This document shows positions 54,389-62,494 of a stretch of 64,000 bases of DNA, one piece after another. The notes beneath the pieces are model-generated. The model was not told the origin of the DNA and did not search any database. It saw only the letters and a program-made list of their open reading frames with translations. Each line of letters begins with the position of its first letter. The first letter of the stretch is position 1. The position numbers and the translations under genes are program-made. Source of the DNA: JACVRW01 sp963819115 (GTDB taxonomy: Bacteria; Actinomycetota; Thermoleophilia; Solirubrobacterales; Thermoleophilaceae); assembly GCA_963819115.1 (NCBI GenBank), contig CAWFUR010000011.1, forward strand, positions 372,001 to 436,000, written 5' to 3'.

Positions 54389-55586
54389 ATGGCCAGCGGC
54401 GCAGAGCTGATCCGCAAGATCAAGGACCAGATCAGCGAGGTTGATCCCCGCGACGTCCACGACGTCACCTCGAACGGGAACGGCAACGGCAACGGCAACC
54501 GTGATCGTCGACGTGCGTGAGCAGCACGAGTTCGAGGAGGCCCACCTCCCGGGCGCCGTTCACGTGCCGCGAGGGCATCTCGAGCAGCGCATCGAGGGCG
54601 CCGCCCCCGACCGCTCCTCTCGCGTGATCCTCTACTGCGCGTCGGGCATCCGCTCCGCTCTGGCCGCGCACACCATGCACGAGCTGCTGGGCTACGAGAA
54701 CGTCGAGTCGATGCGCGGCGGCATCACGCTGTGGAAGGACCGCGGCTACGACGTGGAGGTGCCGCGCTCACTCAGCCCCGAGCAGCGCGAGCGCTACTCG
54801 CGCCACCTGCTGATCCCGGAGATCGGCCTGGAGGGCCAGCTCAAGCTGCTCGACGCGAAGGTCCTGCTTCTTGGTGCCGGCGGCCTCGGTTCCCCCTCCG
54901 CGCTCTACCTGGCCGCCGCCGGTGTCGGCACGCTGGGCATCGTGGACAACGACGTGGTGGACCTGTCGAACCTTCAGCGGCAGGTGGCCCACTCGAACGA
55001 TCGCGTGGGCGTCCCCAAGGTCGACTCGGCCGAGATCTCGATCCACGAGATCAACCCCGAGGTGACGGTCGAGAAGTACCCGGTCCGCATCGACGCCTCG
55101 AACATCATGGAGATCATCGAGGGCTACGACGTGATCGTCGACGGCCTCGACAACTTCCCCACCCGCTACCTCCTGAACGACGCGTCGGTGAGGCTCCAGA
55201 TCCCGGTGGTGTCCGCTTCGATCCTGGGCTTCGAGGGCCAGCTTTCCGTCTTCCACCCCTACGAGGGGCCGTGCTACCGCTGCCTGTACCCGACGCCTCC
55301 CCCCGCCGAGCTGGCCCCGAGCTGCGGCGCCGCGGGCGTGCTCGGCGTGCTGCCTGGCGTGATGGGGCTGCTCCAGTCGGTGGAGGTCATCAAGCTCATC
55401 ACCGGTGCGGGCGACACGCTCGCCGGACGCCTGCTGCTCTACGACGCCCTGGGTACCACGTTCACCGAGCTCAAGGTCCGGCGCGACCCGGACTGCCCGA
55501 TCTGCTCGCGCTCGCCCGAGGAGATCTCCGACGAGGAGATGGGGCTCTTCCCGGACTACGAAGCATTCTGCTCCGCAGCGGGATAA
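54389..55586 (+). CDS. Rhodanese-ThiF sulfurtransferase/adenylyltransferase (MoeZ/MoeB-like), frameshifted near its 5' end
   Basis: Activates a ThiS/MoaD-type sulfur carrier by adenylation and sulfuration. The N-terminus (ATG 54389 with GGAG) starts ASGAELIRKIKDQISEVDP, then runs into a stop at 54520 in that frame; the rest is in another frame from 54501. Removing one G of GGG at 54476-54478 would join them as VHDVTSNGTATATATVIVDVREQ. Rhodanese domain with active-site Cys in LYCASGIRSAL, then ThiF domain (GAGGLGSPS nucleotide loop; zinc CYRC and CPIC). Unlike mycobacterial MoeZ, the rhodanese is N-terminal. If the shift is real, a GTG at 54501 would still give a rhodanese domain beginning at VIVDVRE. 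Confidence 0.8.
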
Positions 55587-55590
55587 GCGT

Positions 55591-55618
55591 GGTCCTCGGG
55601 CTGCGCTCCTCCCTCGGC
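55591..55618. repeat. Core-deleted copy of the dispersed repeat
   Basis: TGGTCCTCGGGCTGCGCTCC followed by TCCCTCGG keeps both outer flanks and part of one stem arm of the repeat family but lacks the palindrome. Lies between the ThiF-like stop and the convergent CAP-domain gene. Confidence 0.6.
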
Positions 55619-55621
55619 AGC

Positions 55622-56800
55622 TCAGGGTACGCGGACGGAGCGCTTCGGCAGTGCCCGGTCGCGCCACCCGGCGGTGCCGTCCAGCCGCACGTGGATCGTC
55701 CAGCGCCCGCCACTCGGAAGATGGGTCGCGAAGCGGTGAAGCCGGCCGTGGCGCCCGTGGCGAAGATGCGCATGCTGGCGTCCTCGGTGCACGCTCACGT
55801 GTACGCGGCCGCGGCCCTTCGCCAGCCGGACGGCCACCACCAGCCTGCGCCCGTGCCGGTGGAGCCTCACCCGCAGCCCGGGCCGGCGGCCCTTCTCCCC
55901 GCGCGCGTGCTCGCCCGCGCTAGGAGTGGCCGGGGTCTTGCCGCCGCCGCCACCACCGCTGCCGCCCTGTAGCGAGCCCTTCCCGCCGGCACCCGCCGGC
56001 ACGACGCCCGGGTCCACGTCCAGCCCGCATCGCTCGGGGGCGGTCAATCCGGCGCAGAGCGCGGGCATCATGATCCAGCGGTCGCCGGCCCGGGCCACAC
56101 CCACCGAGTCGAGGCTGCCATTCATCAGAAGGGTCCAGTGGGGCGCGCTGTTCTTCCAACCGTCGAGCGCGCTCTCCTTGGTGGGCGCGAGGGCCAGCGT
56201 CTCGCCGACGGCGTTCCCGCCCGGTGAGGGCCAGCCCTGGTCCACCGCCCGCACGCCCGGGTCGGCCAGCGCCGTGTGGCTGAACTGGCCCGTGTCCTCG
56301 AGGTAGTGCGCGTAGGCGTCCGCCGCGCGCGTGAGCGTGCTGGAGAGCCGGAATGCGGTCAGTCCGCGGCTCGCCCGCTCCTCGTTCACGCGGTCGAACA
56401 TCCAGCGCTCGGCCGCGTCCACCGCGGGCTCGCGGACGCCGGGCAGCGCCGGAAGGGTCACCGTCACGGGGCCGGCGGGGATGGTGGCGGGCACCACGTA
56501 GGGCACGCCGGCGCCCTCCGGCGCGGCCGGGCCGCGACCCACCGTCAGCTGATCCCCGGGCTGCGCCTCGAAGGTCAGCACGCCACGGCCGTCGGTGGCC
56601 AGCGTCCCGCACGAGCCGCCGCACGAGGAGGCGCTGATGCTCACCAGCGACGCCTGCTCGACGCCGCGCGCATTCACCACGCGCACGGTGAGCGGGGTCG
56701 CCGAGGCGGCACCGGCGGCGGCGGCGAGAACTGCACACGACAGGGTGAGGGCGGCGGCGAATCTTCGGATCTGCGGCCGCCCCTCCGTGGGCCTGGCCAT
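55622..56800 (-). CDS. Secreted CAP/SCP-domain protein
   Basis: 392 residues. Signal peptide (residues 10-about 34), a carboxypeptidase-regulatory-like beta domain (VSISASSCGGSCGTLATDGRGVL, about 55-75), then a CAP domain (DRVNEERASRGLTAFRLSSTLTRAADAYAHYLEDTGQFSH through GNAVGETLAL; about 125-265), a glycine-rich linker and a very His/Arg-rich C-terminal domain (RLHRHGRRLVVAVRLAKG). CAP proteins are secreted, often metal-binding; the function here is unknown. ATG 56800 is chosen because the signal peptide starts there. Confidence 0.8.
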   Translation of the reverse strand: MARPTEGRPQIRRFAAALTLSCAVLAAAAGAASATPLTVRVVNARGVEQASLVSISASSCGGSCGTLATDGRGVLTFEAQPGDQLTVGRGPAAPEGAGVPYVVPATIPAGPVTVTLPALPGVREPAVDAAERWMFDRVNEERASRGLTAFRLSSTLTRAADAYAHYLEDTGQFSHTALADPGVRAVDQGWPSPGGNAVGETLALAPTKESALDGWKNSAPHWTLLMNGSLDSVGVARAGDRWIMMPALCAGLTAPERCGLDVDPGVVPAGAGGKGSLQGGSGGGGGGKTPATPSAGEHARGEKGRRPGLRVRLHRHGRRLVVAVRLAKGRGRVHVSVHRGRQHAHLRHGRHGRLHRFATHLPSGGRWTIHVRLDGTAGWRDRALPKRSVRVP

Positions 56801-56850
56801 CCGTGCGTTGTAGCAAGGATGGCGGTCGGGGGGTGGGCACATCGTTGCGG

Positions 56851-56930
56851 GCGCCCGAGCGTTGGTCGCCGAGCACCGCGGCTGAGCGAGGAGCGCAGCC
56901 CGAGCGTCGGTCGGGCGAGCACCGGAGCCT
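56851..56930. repeat. Dispersed palindromic repeat, copy 7 plus a degenerate tandem copy
   Basis: Full copy at 56886-56930 with core CCCGAGCGTCGGTCGGG; just upstream (56851-56881) is a degenerate version, GCGCCCGAGCGTTGGTCGCC. Located in the divergent gap between the CAP-domain gene and the sulfur-carrier gene. Confidence 0.82.
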
Positions 56931-56949
56931 GCAGTAGTCTCTCCGCGCT

Positions 56950-57225
56950 GTGAGCAACGTCAAGATTCCCCCCGTACTCCGCGCCTCGGTGGGCGGCGCC
57001 AAGGAGGTCGAGGCCGCCGGCGCGAACGTCGGCGAGGTTCTGCGCGCGCTCGCGGGCGAGCACCCCGCGACCGAGAGCCAGCTCTTCTCCGAGGAGGGCG
57101 AGCTGAACCGCTACGTGAACGTGTACCTGAACGACGAGGACGTGCGCGTGCTCGAAGGCCTGGACACCGCGGTCGGCTCCTCGGACACGATCGTGATCCT
57201 GCCGGCCATGGCCGGCGGGCGCTGA
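56950..57225 (+). CDS. Ubiquitin-like sulfur-carrier protein (CysO/MoaD/ThiS family)
   Basis: 91 residues. Beta-grasp small protein of the CysO type: VKIPPVLRASVGGAKEVEA, RYVNVYLNDEDVRVLEGLD, VILPAMAGGR. The C-terminus is Gly-Gly-Arg, with one residue after the diglycine that normally carries the thiocarboxylate. GTG 56950 lies nine bases after TAGTCT (56935-56940). The rhodanese-ThiF gene about 1.4 kb upstream is the likely activating enzyme. In CysO systems the carrier donates sulfur for cysteine synthesis; here no cysM is seen nearby, so the end product is not certain. Confidence 0.85.
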   Translation: MSNVKIPPVLRASVGGAKEVEAAGANVGEVLRALAGEHPATESQLFSEEGELNRYVNVYLNDEDVRVLEGLDTAVGSSDTIVILPAMAGGR

Positions 57226-57737
57226 GAACCAGGTTCGCCACGGGCGACGACGCCCCCCGCATGGGGGCGGTATTCGACCGTGCGTGCCGGGCAGGCTTCA
57301 CCGCGCTGCTCCCGGCCGGTCAGCCCCTGCCGTCGATGAACGACCACGACCGGACTCGTGAGCTCATCGCCGGCACCGACGTGAGCGTGCTCCTGGCCGA
57401 GGAGGGCAATCGCCTGCTCGCCTTCACCATGTTCGGCGTGAACCGCGACGAGGACGCCGCCTCCGACGTGGCCGAGATCCGCATGTTCTTCGCCGATCCC
57501 GGCGCATGGGGTGGGGGTGCCGCACCGCGGCTGATGGGCGAGACCCTGGAGGCGCTCGCCGAGCGGGGATATCGCGCGGTCACGCTCTGGTCGTTCGACG
57601 CCAACGGCCGGGCCAACGCCTTCTACGAAAGACACGGGCTCGAGCGCGACGGCGCACGGCGAACCCAGGAGGCGTGGGGCGACATTCCTCAGGTTCGCTA
57701 CCGGCGCTCGCTGATCCAGGACCATGCCTCGGCCTGA
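57222..57737 (+). CDS. GNAT-family acetyltransferase, probable CTG start
   Basis: About 171 residues. Acetyl-CoA-binding fold with the beta-4/alpha-3 region FADPGAWGGGAAPRLMGETL (Q/RxxGxG/A region) and C-terminal FYERHGLERDG. The family's first strand (RTRFATGDDAPRMGAVFDRA) is encoded only if translation begins at CTG 57222, which overlaps the stop of the sulfur-carrier gene (CTGA). The first ATG, 57261, would lack that strand. So a CTG start, coupled to the previous gene, is the best reading. Substrate unknown. Confidence 0.78.
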   Translation: MRTRFATGDDAPRMGAVFDRACRAGFTALLPAGQPLPSMNDHDRTRELIAGTDVSVLLAEEGNRLLAFTMFGVNRDEDAASDVAEIRMFFADPGAWGGGAAPRLMGETLEALAERGYRAVTLWSFDANGRANAFYERHGLERDGARRTQEAWGDIPQVRYRRSLIQDHASA

Positions 57738-57989
57738 ACGCCTGAGCGCCAGCTTTCTCACAAATTTGCGAGTCATCGCGATGCGAAGGTTGCTAACAGA
57801 GGCCGTTTCGGGTAGTAAAAGCCCACGTTTATAAAAACGTAGACACGGGAGCCCAGGGATGAGGCCGCCGCCGAACCCGGAAGGTTGTTGGACTTACAGA
57901 GGGCCGGCGCGGCCCTCGCGGAGCCTGTTGGTTGATGTTCCTCAGCAGGCGACGAAGCAGGATGGCGCTCCGCCGGCGCAGGGACCGCA
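57738..57989 (+). promoter_or_regulatory. Structured, AT-richer leader in front of glycan locus
   Basis: 252-bp non-coding stretch, less GC-rich than its surroundings. It contains hairpins ACGTTT-ATAA-AAACGT (57825-57840), GAGGGCC...GGCCCTC (57899-57917) and GCCTGTTG...CAGCAGGC (57923-57950, one G-T), and a TTGCTA/TAGTAA promoter-like pair. Could be a regulatory leader for the epimerase/glycosyltransferase genes. No known riboswitch signature was matched. Confidence 0.45.
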
Positions 57990-59012
57990 GTGAGCGGCGT
58001 GCGGGTGTGCGCCGAAGACGCGGGCCGCGACGCGGCGCCCGGCGCTCGCTACCTCGTCACGGGCTGCGCCGGGTTCATCGGCTCGCATCTGACCCAGGCG
58101 CTCACCGCCCGCGGAGATTCGGTGGTCGGCGTGGACACCTTCACCGACAACTATCCGCGCTCGACGAAGGAGCGCAACCTCGAACGGTGCCGCAGGGGCG
58201 GGGATGTCCGCTTCACCGAGCTGGATCTGGCGACGGGAGCGCTGGAGCCGCTGTTCGATGGCGTGGACGGTGTCTTCCACCTGGCCGCCCGGCCGGGCGT
58301 GCGCACGAGCTGGGGGTCGAGCTTCGCCACCTACCTCCGGGACAACCTCTGGGTCACCCAGCGGATATTCGAGGCGGCGGTAAATAGGGGAGTGAGGGTC
58401 GTCTTCGCCTCCTCGTCCTCCGTCTACGGCACCGCCGAGTCCTACCCCCTTCTCGAGGACGGCAGGCTCACGCCGGTGTCCCCCTATGGCGTGTCGAAGC
58501 TGGCCTGCGAGTCCCTGGCGAGCGCGTATGGGCAGTCAGCCGGCCTGGACGCGGTAGGGCTGAGGTACTTCTCGGTGTACGGGCCGAGGCAACGGCCCGA
58601 CATGGCGTTCGCCAAGGCGTTCGACTCGATGGCTCAACAGTGCCCGTACCACCTGCTCGGCGACGGGGGCCAGACTCGCGATTTCACCTACGTCGGCGAC
58701 ATCGTCGAGGCTACGCTGCGGGCCATGGAACACGGGACGAGCGGGCTTGCGTACAACATCGGCGGCGGCTCCGAGGTCTCTTTGCTGGACGCGCTCGGGC
58801 TCTGCGAGCGGATCGTCGGCCAGCCGCTCGACCTGCACCGCGGCCCGCCTGTTGCGGGTGACGCGCGCCGCACGATCGCCGATATCAGCCTGGCCTCGGC
58901 AGATCTGGGGTGGACGCCCGCCACGTCGCTGGAGGATGGCCTCCGCGCCCAGGCCGAGAGCGCCGCGGTGCCGGAGCCCGAGCCTGAGCCCATATGGGCA
59001 GAGGCCATCTGA
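57990..59012 (+). CDS. NAD-dependent epimerase/dehydratase (UDP-sugar epimerase-like)
   Basis: 340 residues. Extended SDR: VTGCAGFIGSHL (NAD loop, about residues 24-35), AARPGVRTSWGSS, SSSSVYGTAE and catalytic SPYGVSK (Tyr/Lys). Close to UDP-glucuronate/UDP-glucose 4-epimerases. It should produce an activated sugar for the two glycosyltransferases that follow. GTG 57990 is used; the last 19 nt overlap the next gene. Probably the first gene of the glycan operon. Confidence 0.88.
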   Translation: MSGVRVCAEDAGRDAAPGARYLVTGCAGFIGSHLTQALTARGDSVVGVDTFTDNYPRSTKERNLERCRRGGDVRFTELDLATGALEPLFDGVDGVFHLAARPGVRTSWGSSFATYLRDNLWVTQRIFEAAVNRGVRVVFASSSSVYGTAESYPLLEDGRLTPVSPYGVSKLACESLASAYGQSAGLDAVGLRYFSVYGPRQRPDMAFAKAFDSMAQQCPYHLLGDGGQTRDFTYVGDIVEATLRAMEHGTSGLAYNIGGGSEVSLLDALGLCERIVGQPLDLHRGPPVAGDARRTIADISLASADLGWTPATSLEDGLRAQAESAAVPEPEPEPIWAEAI

Positions 59013-60193
59013 GCGACCGAACGGGCGGCAGGGCTCCGGGAGGCCTTGGCGCGGCGCTCGCCATCCAGTCCTTTCGGCCTCATGTGGGCGGTGCCGAGTT
59101 GCAGCTCGAGCGGCTCGCCCCACAGCTCGAGGCCCGCGGCATCCGCACGGAGATCTTCACGCGGGCCGTTCGGGGATGGCCGCGAAACGAGTCGATCCCG
59201 GGTTCGGTGGTTCACCGTACCCCGGTCGCCGGCGAGTCCCCGGTGGCCTCGATCGCCTACGTAGCGGTCGCGCTCGGGCAGATCCTGCGGCGACGGCTCC
59301 GGATCAACCTCGTGCACGCGCACGGCGCACTGTCCCCGGGCACGATCGCTCTGGGCGGGCGCCTCCTCGGCCTGCCCTGCCTGGTCACGGTCCTGGGCAC
59401 GGGGGAGCATGGCGACCTGGCCCGCCTGACGCGCAAGCCGCTGGGCCGGATCAGAGCCCGGCTGCTGTTCCGGTCGGCGTGGTTCGCGGCGCTGAGCGAG
59501 GAGGCCCGAGCGGAGCTGCTGGCCCGCGGCGTGCCCCCCGGCCGCATCCTCTCGCTCCCCAACGGCGTCGATCTGGACGTTTACCGGCCCGCCACGGCCG
59601 AGGAGCGGGGGCGGCTTCGGGAGCGCCTCGGGCTCGAGGGAGACCGCGTCGTCGGGACCTTCGTCGGGCGCCTCCATCCGGTCAAGGACGTGGACACGCT
59701 GCTCGCGGCGGCTGCCCGCGTCCCCGAGCTGACTCTGGTGGTGGTGGGCGACGGCCCGGAGCGGGGCCGGCTCGAGGCGGAGGCCGCGCGACTCGGGATC
59801 GCGAACAGGGTGAGCTTCCGCGGCGAGTCGCGGGATGTGGCCGAGCTGCTGCGCGCCTCGGACGCCTTCCTGCTCTCCTCGCACGGCGAGGGCATGTCCA
59901 ACGCGCTGCTCGAGGCGATGGCGTGCGGCCTGCCCTGCCTGGCCAGCCGCTCGGTCGGCGGCGCCGCGGAGCTGCTGGGCGAGGGGCGCGGCGGGCTGCT
60001 GGCGGACGGGGACGTGGCGGCCTGGGCCGCCGCCATCCAGGGCCTCGTCGACAAGCCCGGCGCAGGACGGCAGACCGGGGCGGCCGCCGCCACGTTCGTC
60101 GCCGCGGAGCTGTCGCTAGCCGCGGCGGCCGACCGGCTCGCGCGGGCCTACGCGATCGTCGCCGGCCGCTCGGCACCCGCGCCGACCGCATGA
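58994..60193 (+). CDS. Glycosyltransferase family 4-like protein
   Basis: 399 residues. GT-B fold: FRPHVGGAELQLERLAPQL at the N-terminus and, at the donor-binding C-terminal domain, FVGRLHPVKDVDTLLAA and EGMSNALLEAMACGLPCLAS (E-x7-E motif, about residues 305-315). Uses an activated sugar donor to extend a glycan. Starts inside the end of the epimerase gene and its stop overlaps the next glycosyltransferase (ATGA). Donor and acceptor not deducible. Confidence 0.88.
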   Translation: MGRGHLSDRTGGRAPGGLGAALAIQSFRPHVGGAELQLERLAPQLEARGIRTEIFTRAVRGWPRNESIPGSVVHRTPVAGESPVASIAYVAVALGQILRRRLRINLVHAHGALSPGTIALGGRLLGLPCLVTVLGTGEHGDLARLTRKPLGRIRARLLFRSAWFAALSEEARAELLARGVPPGRILSLPNGVDLDVYRPATAEERGRLRERLGLEGDRVVGTFVGRLHPVKDVDTLLAAAARVPELTLVVVGDGPERGRLEAEAARLGIANRVSFRGESRDVAELLRASDAFLLSSHGEGMSNALLEAMACGLPCLASRSVGGAAELLGEGRGGLLADGDVAAWAAAIQGLVDKPGAGRQTGAAAATFVAAELSLAAAADRLARAYAIVAGRSAPAPTA

Positions 60194-61422
60194 CCGGTTC
60201 CGGTCCGGTCGTGATGTACGTCGTCTCGCGCTTCCCCGCGGTGACCGAGACCTTCGTGGTGAACGAATGGCTGGCCCTCTCGGACCGCTTCCGGATGCAG
60301 CTGGCGGCCCTGCGTCGCTCGCACGAGGGCACCGTTCACCCCGAGACCGAGAGAGTGATGCCGAGCGTGCGCTTCGCCCGGCTGCTGCGTCCGGCCACCG
60401 TGGCGGCCCACCTCGGCTGGCTTGTGCGCCGCCCGCGCACATACCTCTCCGTTCTGGCCGCGGTGGTGCGAGGCGGGCTCCGCTTCTCTCCTCTCGAGGC
60501 GGCGAAGGAGACCGTGGTGTTCCTGAAGGCCGGGACGCTGGCTCGCAGCGCGGTGGACGACCGGGTGGACCACGTGCACGCGCACTTCGCCAGCCACGCG
60601 GCCACAGCGGCGTGGATCGTGCACCGGCTCACCGGCATCCCCTTCAGCTTCACGGCCCACGCCAACGACCTGTTCGTGGCCCCGGTGCTGCTCGATCGCA
60701 AGGTCGCCGACGCGCGCTTCGTGATCGCGATCTCCGAGTACAACCGCCGGGTGCTGCTCGAAGGCCAGCCCTCCGCTCACCGCCTCGAGGTCGTGCACTG
60801 CGGGGTGGACACCGAGCGCTACGCCTGGCGTGACCTTCATGGCCGAGACTCCAACCGGATCGTGTGCGTGGCGAGCCTCTTCCCCAAGAAGGGCCACGCT
60901 CATCTCATAGACGCACTCGCCCTGCTGGCCGAGCGCCGGCCCGCCACCGTGCTCGAGCTCGTGGGCGACGGGCCAGAGCGCGAGCGGATCCTGCAACGTG
61001 CCCGGGAGCGCGGCGTGGCCGGGCGCGTGTCCCTGCTCGGCGCGCGATCGTCCGACGACGTGCGGGCCACGCTCGCCGGCGCGGGGGCCTTCGTGCTCCC
61101 GTCGGTGCGGCTGCCCAGCGGCAGGATGGAGGGGATCCCGGTTGCGCTGATGGAGGCGATGGCCAGCGGCGTGCCGGTCGTGGCCTCGCGGCTCTCGGGC
61201 ATACCGGAGCTGGTGAAGGACGGCGTGACCGGGCTGCTGGTGGAGCCGGCGGACCCGGAGGGCCTGGCGGTGGCCATCGAGCGCGTCCTCGACGATGACG
61301 CGCTGGCCGCCGGGCTGGCCCTCCGGGCGCGCGAGCTCGTGGTCGAGTCGTTCGGCCTGACGCGCGAGGCCACGCGGCTGGGCGACCTCTTCGCCGAATC
61401 GATCAGCGAGGGACGGGCCTAG
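60190..61422 (+). CDS. Glycosyltransferase family 4-like protein (second)
   Basis: 410 residues. GT-B fold: VVMYVVSRFPAVTETFVVNEW at the N-terminus, HAHFASHAATAAWIV, and the C-terminal donor site VASLFPKKGHAHLIDALAL and EGIPVALMEAMASGVPVVAS. Related to WcaK/Colanic-acid-type glycosyltransferases. Overlaps its upstream neighbour by ATGA; its 3' end overlaps the convergent GNAT-like gene by 20 nt. Confidence 0.88.
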   Translation: MTGSGPVVMYVVSRFPAVTETFVVNEWLALSDRFRMQLAALRRSHEGTVHPETERVMPSVRFARLLRPATVAAHLGWLVRRPRTYLSVLAAVVRGGLRFSPLEAAKETVVFLKAGTLARSAVDDRVDHVHAHFASHAATAAWIVHRLTGIPFSFTAHANDLFVAPVLLDRKVADARFVIAISEYNRRVLLEGQPSAHRLEVVHCGVDTERYAWRDLHGRDSNRIVCVASLFPKKGHAHLIDALALLAERRPATVLELVGDGPERERILQRARERGVAGRVSLLGARSSDDVRATLAGAGAFVLPSVRLPSGRMEGIPVALMEAMASGVPVVASRLSGIPELVKDGVTGLLVEPADPEGLAVAIERVLDDDALAAGLALRARELVVESFGLTREATRLGDLFAESISEGRA

Positions 61423-62494
61423 CCGCGGAGCCCCGGTGCCGGCGCGCGCGGAGCCGGTGGCGGGCCACGAGCAGTGCCCCCGCGGCACCGCCGGGCACGA
61501 GCCACGTCCGGTCCCATTCGTCGTGCGCGCCGAAGCGGTACTTGTACGGCTCCGTCCCGCGCAGGAAGTCGAAGGTCCTCGCGCCCTGGGCCGCGGCGAG
61601 CTCCAGCGCGTGCAGGACGAGCAGGTTGCCGAGGCCGTGGCGGGCGTATCGGCGATCCCAACCCGACTGGTAGGCGGCGAACGTGTCGCGCCAAAGGAAC
61701 CCGTAGAGAACGCCGGCGATCTCCTCTCCGCGGCGCGCGACCACGGCGGCAGGCCCGCGACCCGGCGCGGCGCTGCGCCCCAGCCGCCTATGGAAGTCGA
61801 GCTGCTCCATGCCGAACGAGCCGCCGTCCGGCCGGCCCTGGGCATGCAGCTCGAAGAGAGCAACGAGGACCCGCTCGTCCACCTCGGGCGGCGGCACCCA
61901 CTCGAAGCTCACCCCCTCTCTTGCCAACCGCCTGGTGAAGCGACGAAGCTGGCGGGCGAACTCACTCGAGGGGCCGCCGGCTTCCCCCTCCGCCGGAAGC
62001 GCCACGCGAGGGCAGGCGGTGGCATCGACGACCCTGGCGCCCGCCGGCAGGATCTCCTCCGGCCACTCCGGCGCGGCGCCGCGCACGAGCAGCGCGGAGC
62101 CCGCGGTGGCCTCGGAGAGCCACGCGGCCACGGCGTCGCCGCGCTCGGGGGACACGAGCCAGGCGCAGTGGTCCGCGGCGCCGGTCCCGCTGCCGGCGTT
62201 CGCGTACACGGGCACCTGGAGCGGGAGGCGTCGGTGCAGCTGTTCGCGGTCGCGGCTCAGCACGACGATCGCGTCCAGGCTGCCGGACGGCGCTCGCCAC
62301 GCCGCCAACCGCGTGGGGGGCCGTGCGGCGATCGTGTCCCACCAAGCCACGACCCAGTCGGGTGTCTGGAAGTACGAGCTGCCCTCGTGTCGCGCCGCCA
62401 GGTCGAGCCACTCGTCATGGAGGGGCCCGAGGCTCGCGAGCCCCTCGCGCTCTATGCGGGCAGCTTGCGCCGCGCCTCGCTCAGCTTGCCCCAC
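61403..62494 (-). CDS. BioF2/CelD-like GNAT acyltransferase
   Basis: 363 residues. Family pattern of cellulose/EPS-associated acyltransferases: SSYFQTPDWVVAWWDTIAARPP near the N-terminus, a long middle, FELHAQGRPDGGSFG and the acetyl-CoA core VLYGFLWRDTFAAYQSGWDRRYARHGLGNLLVLHALELAAAQGARTFDFLRG with HRRLGR. Such proteins often transfer acyl groups to polysaccharides or are FemAB-like. Its GTG start lies 43 nt inside the end of the upstream JmjC-like gene. Confidence 0.8.
   Translation of the reverse strand: MGQAERGAAQAARIEREGLASLGPLHDEWLDLAARHEGSSYFQTPDWVVAWWDTIAARPPTRLAAWRAPSGSLDAIVVLSRDREQLHRRLPLQVPVYANAGSGTGAADHCAWLVSPERGDAVAAWLSEATAGSALLVRGAAPEWPEEILPAGARVVDATACPRVALPAEGEAGGPSSEFARQLRRFTRRLAREGVSFEWVPPPEVDERVLVALFELHAQGRPDGGSFGMEQLDFHRRLGRSAAPGRGPAAVVARRGEEIAGVLYGFLWRDTFAAYQSGWDRRYARHGLGNLLVLHALELAAAQGARTFDFLRGTEPYKYRFGAHDEWDRTWLVPGGAAGALLVARHRLRARRHRGSAARPVPR

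Noticed and set aside
54470..54497. Phase variation by the AACGGC repeat
   Set aside because: The unit is six bases, so gain or loss keeps the frame; the frameshift is better explained by the GGG run.
57932..58387. Arg-rich 151-residue open frame
   Set aside because: Overlaps the epimerase start in another frame, and its composition is that of a shadow.
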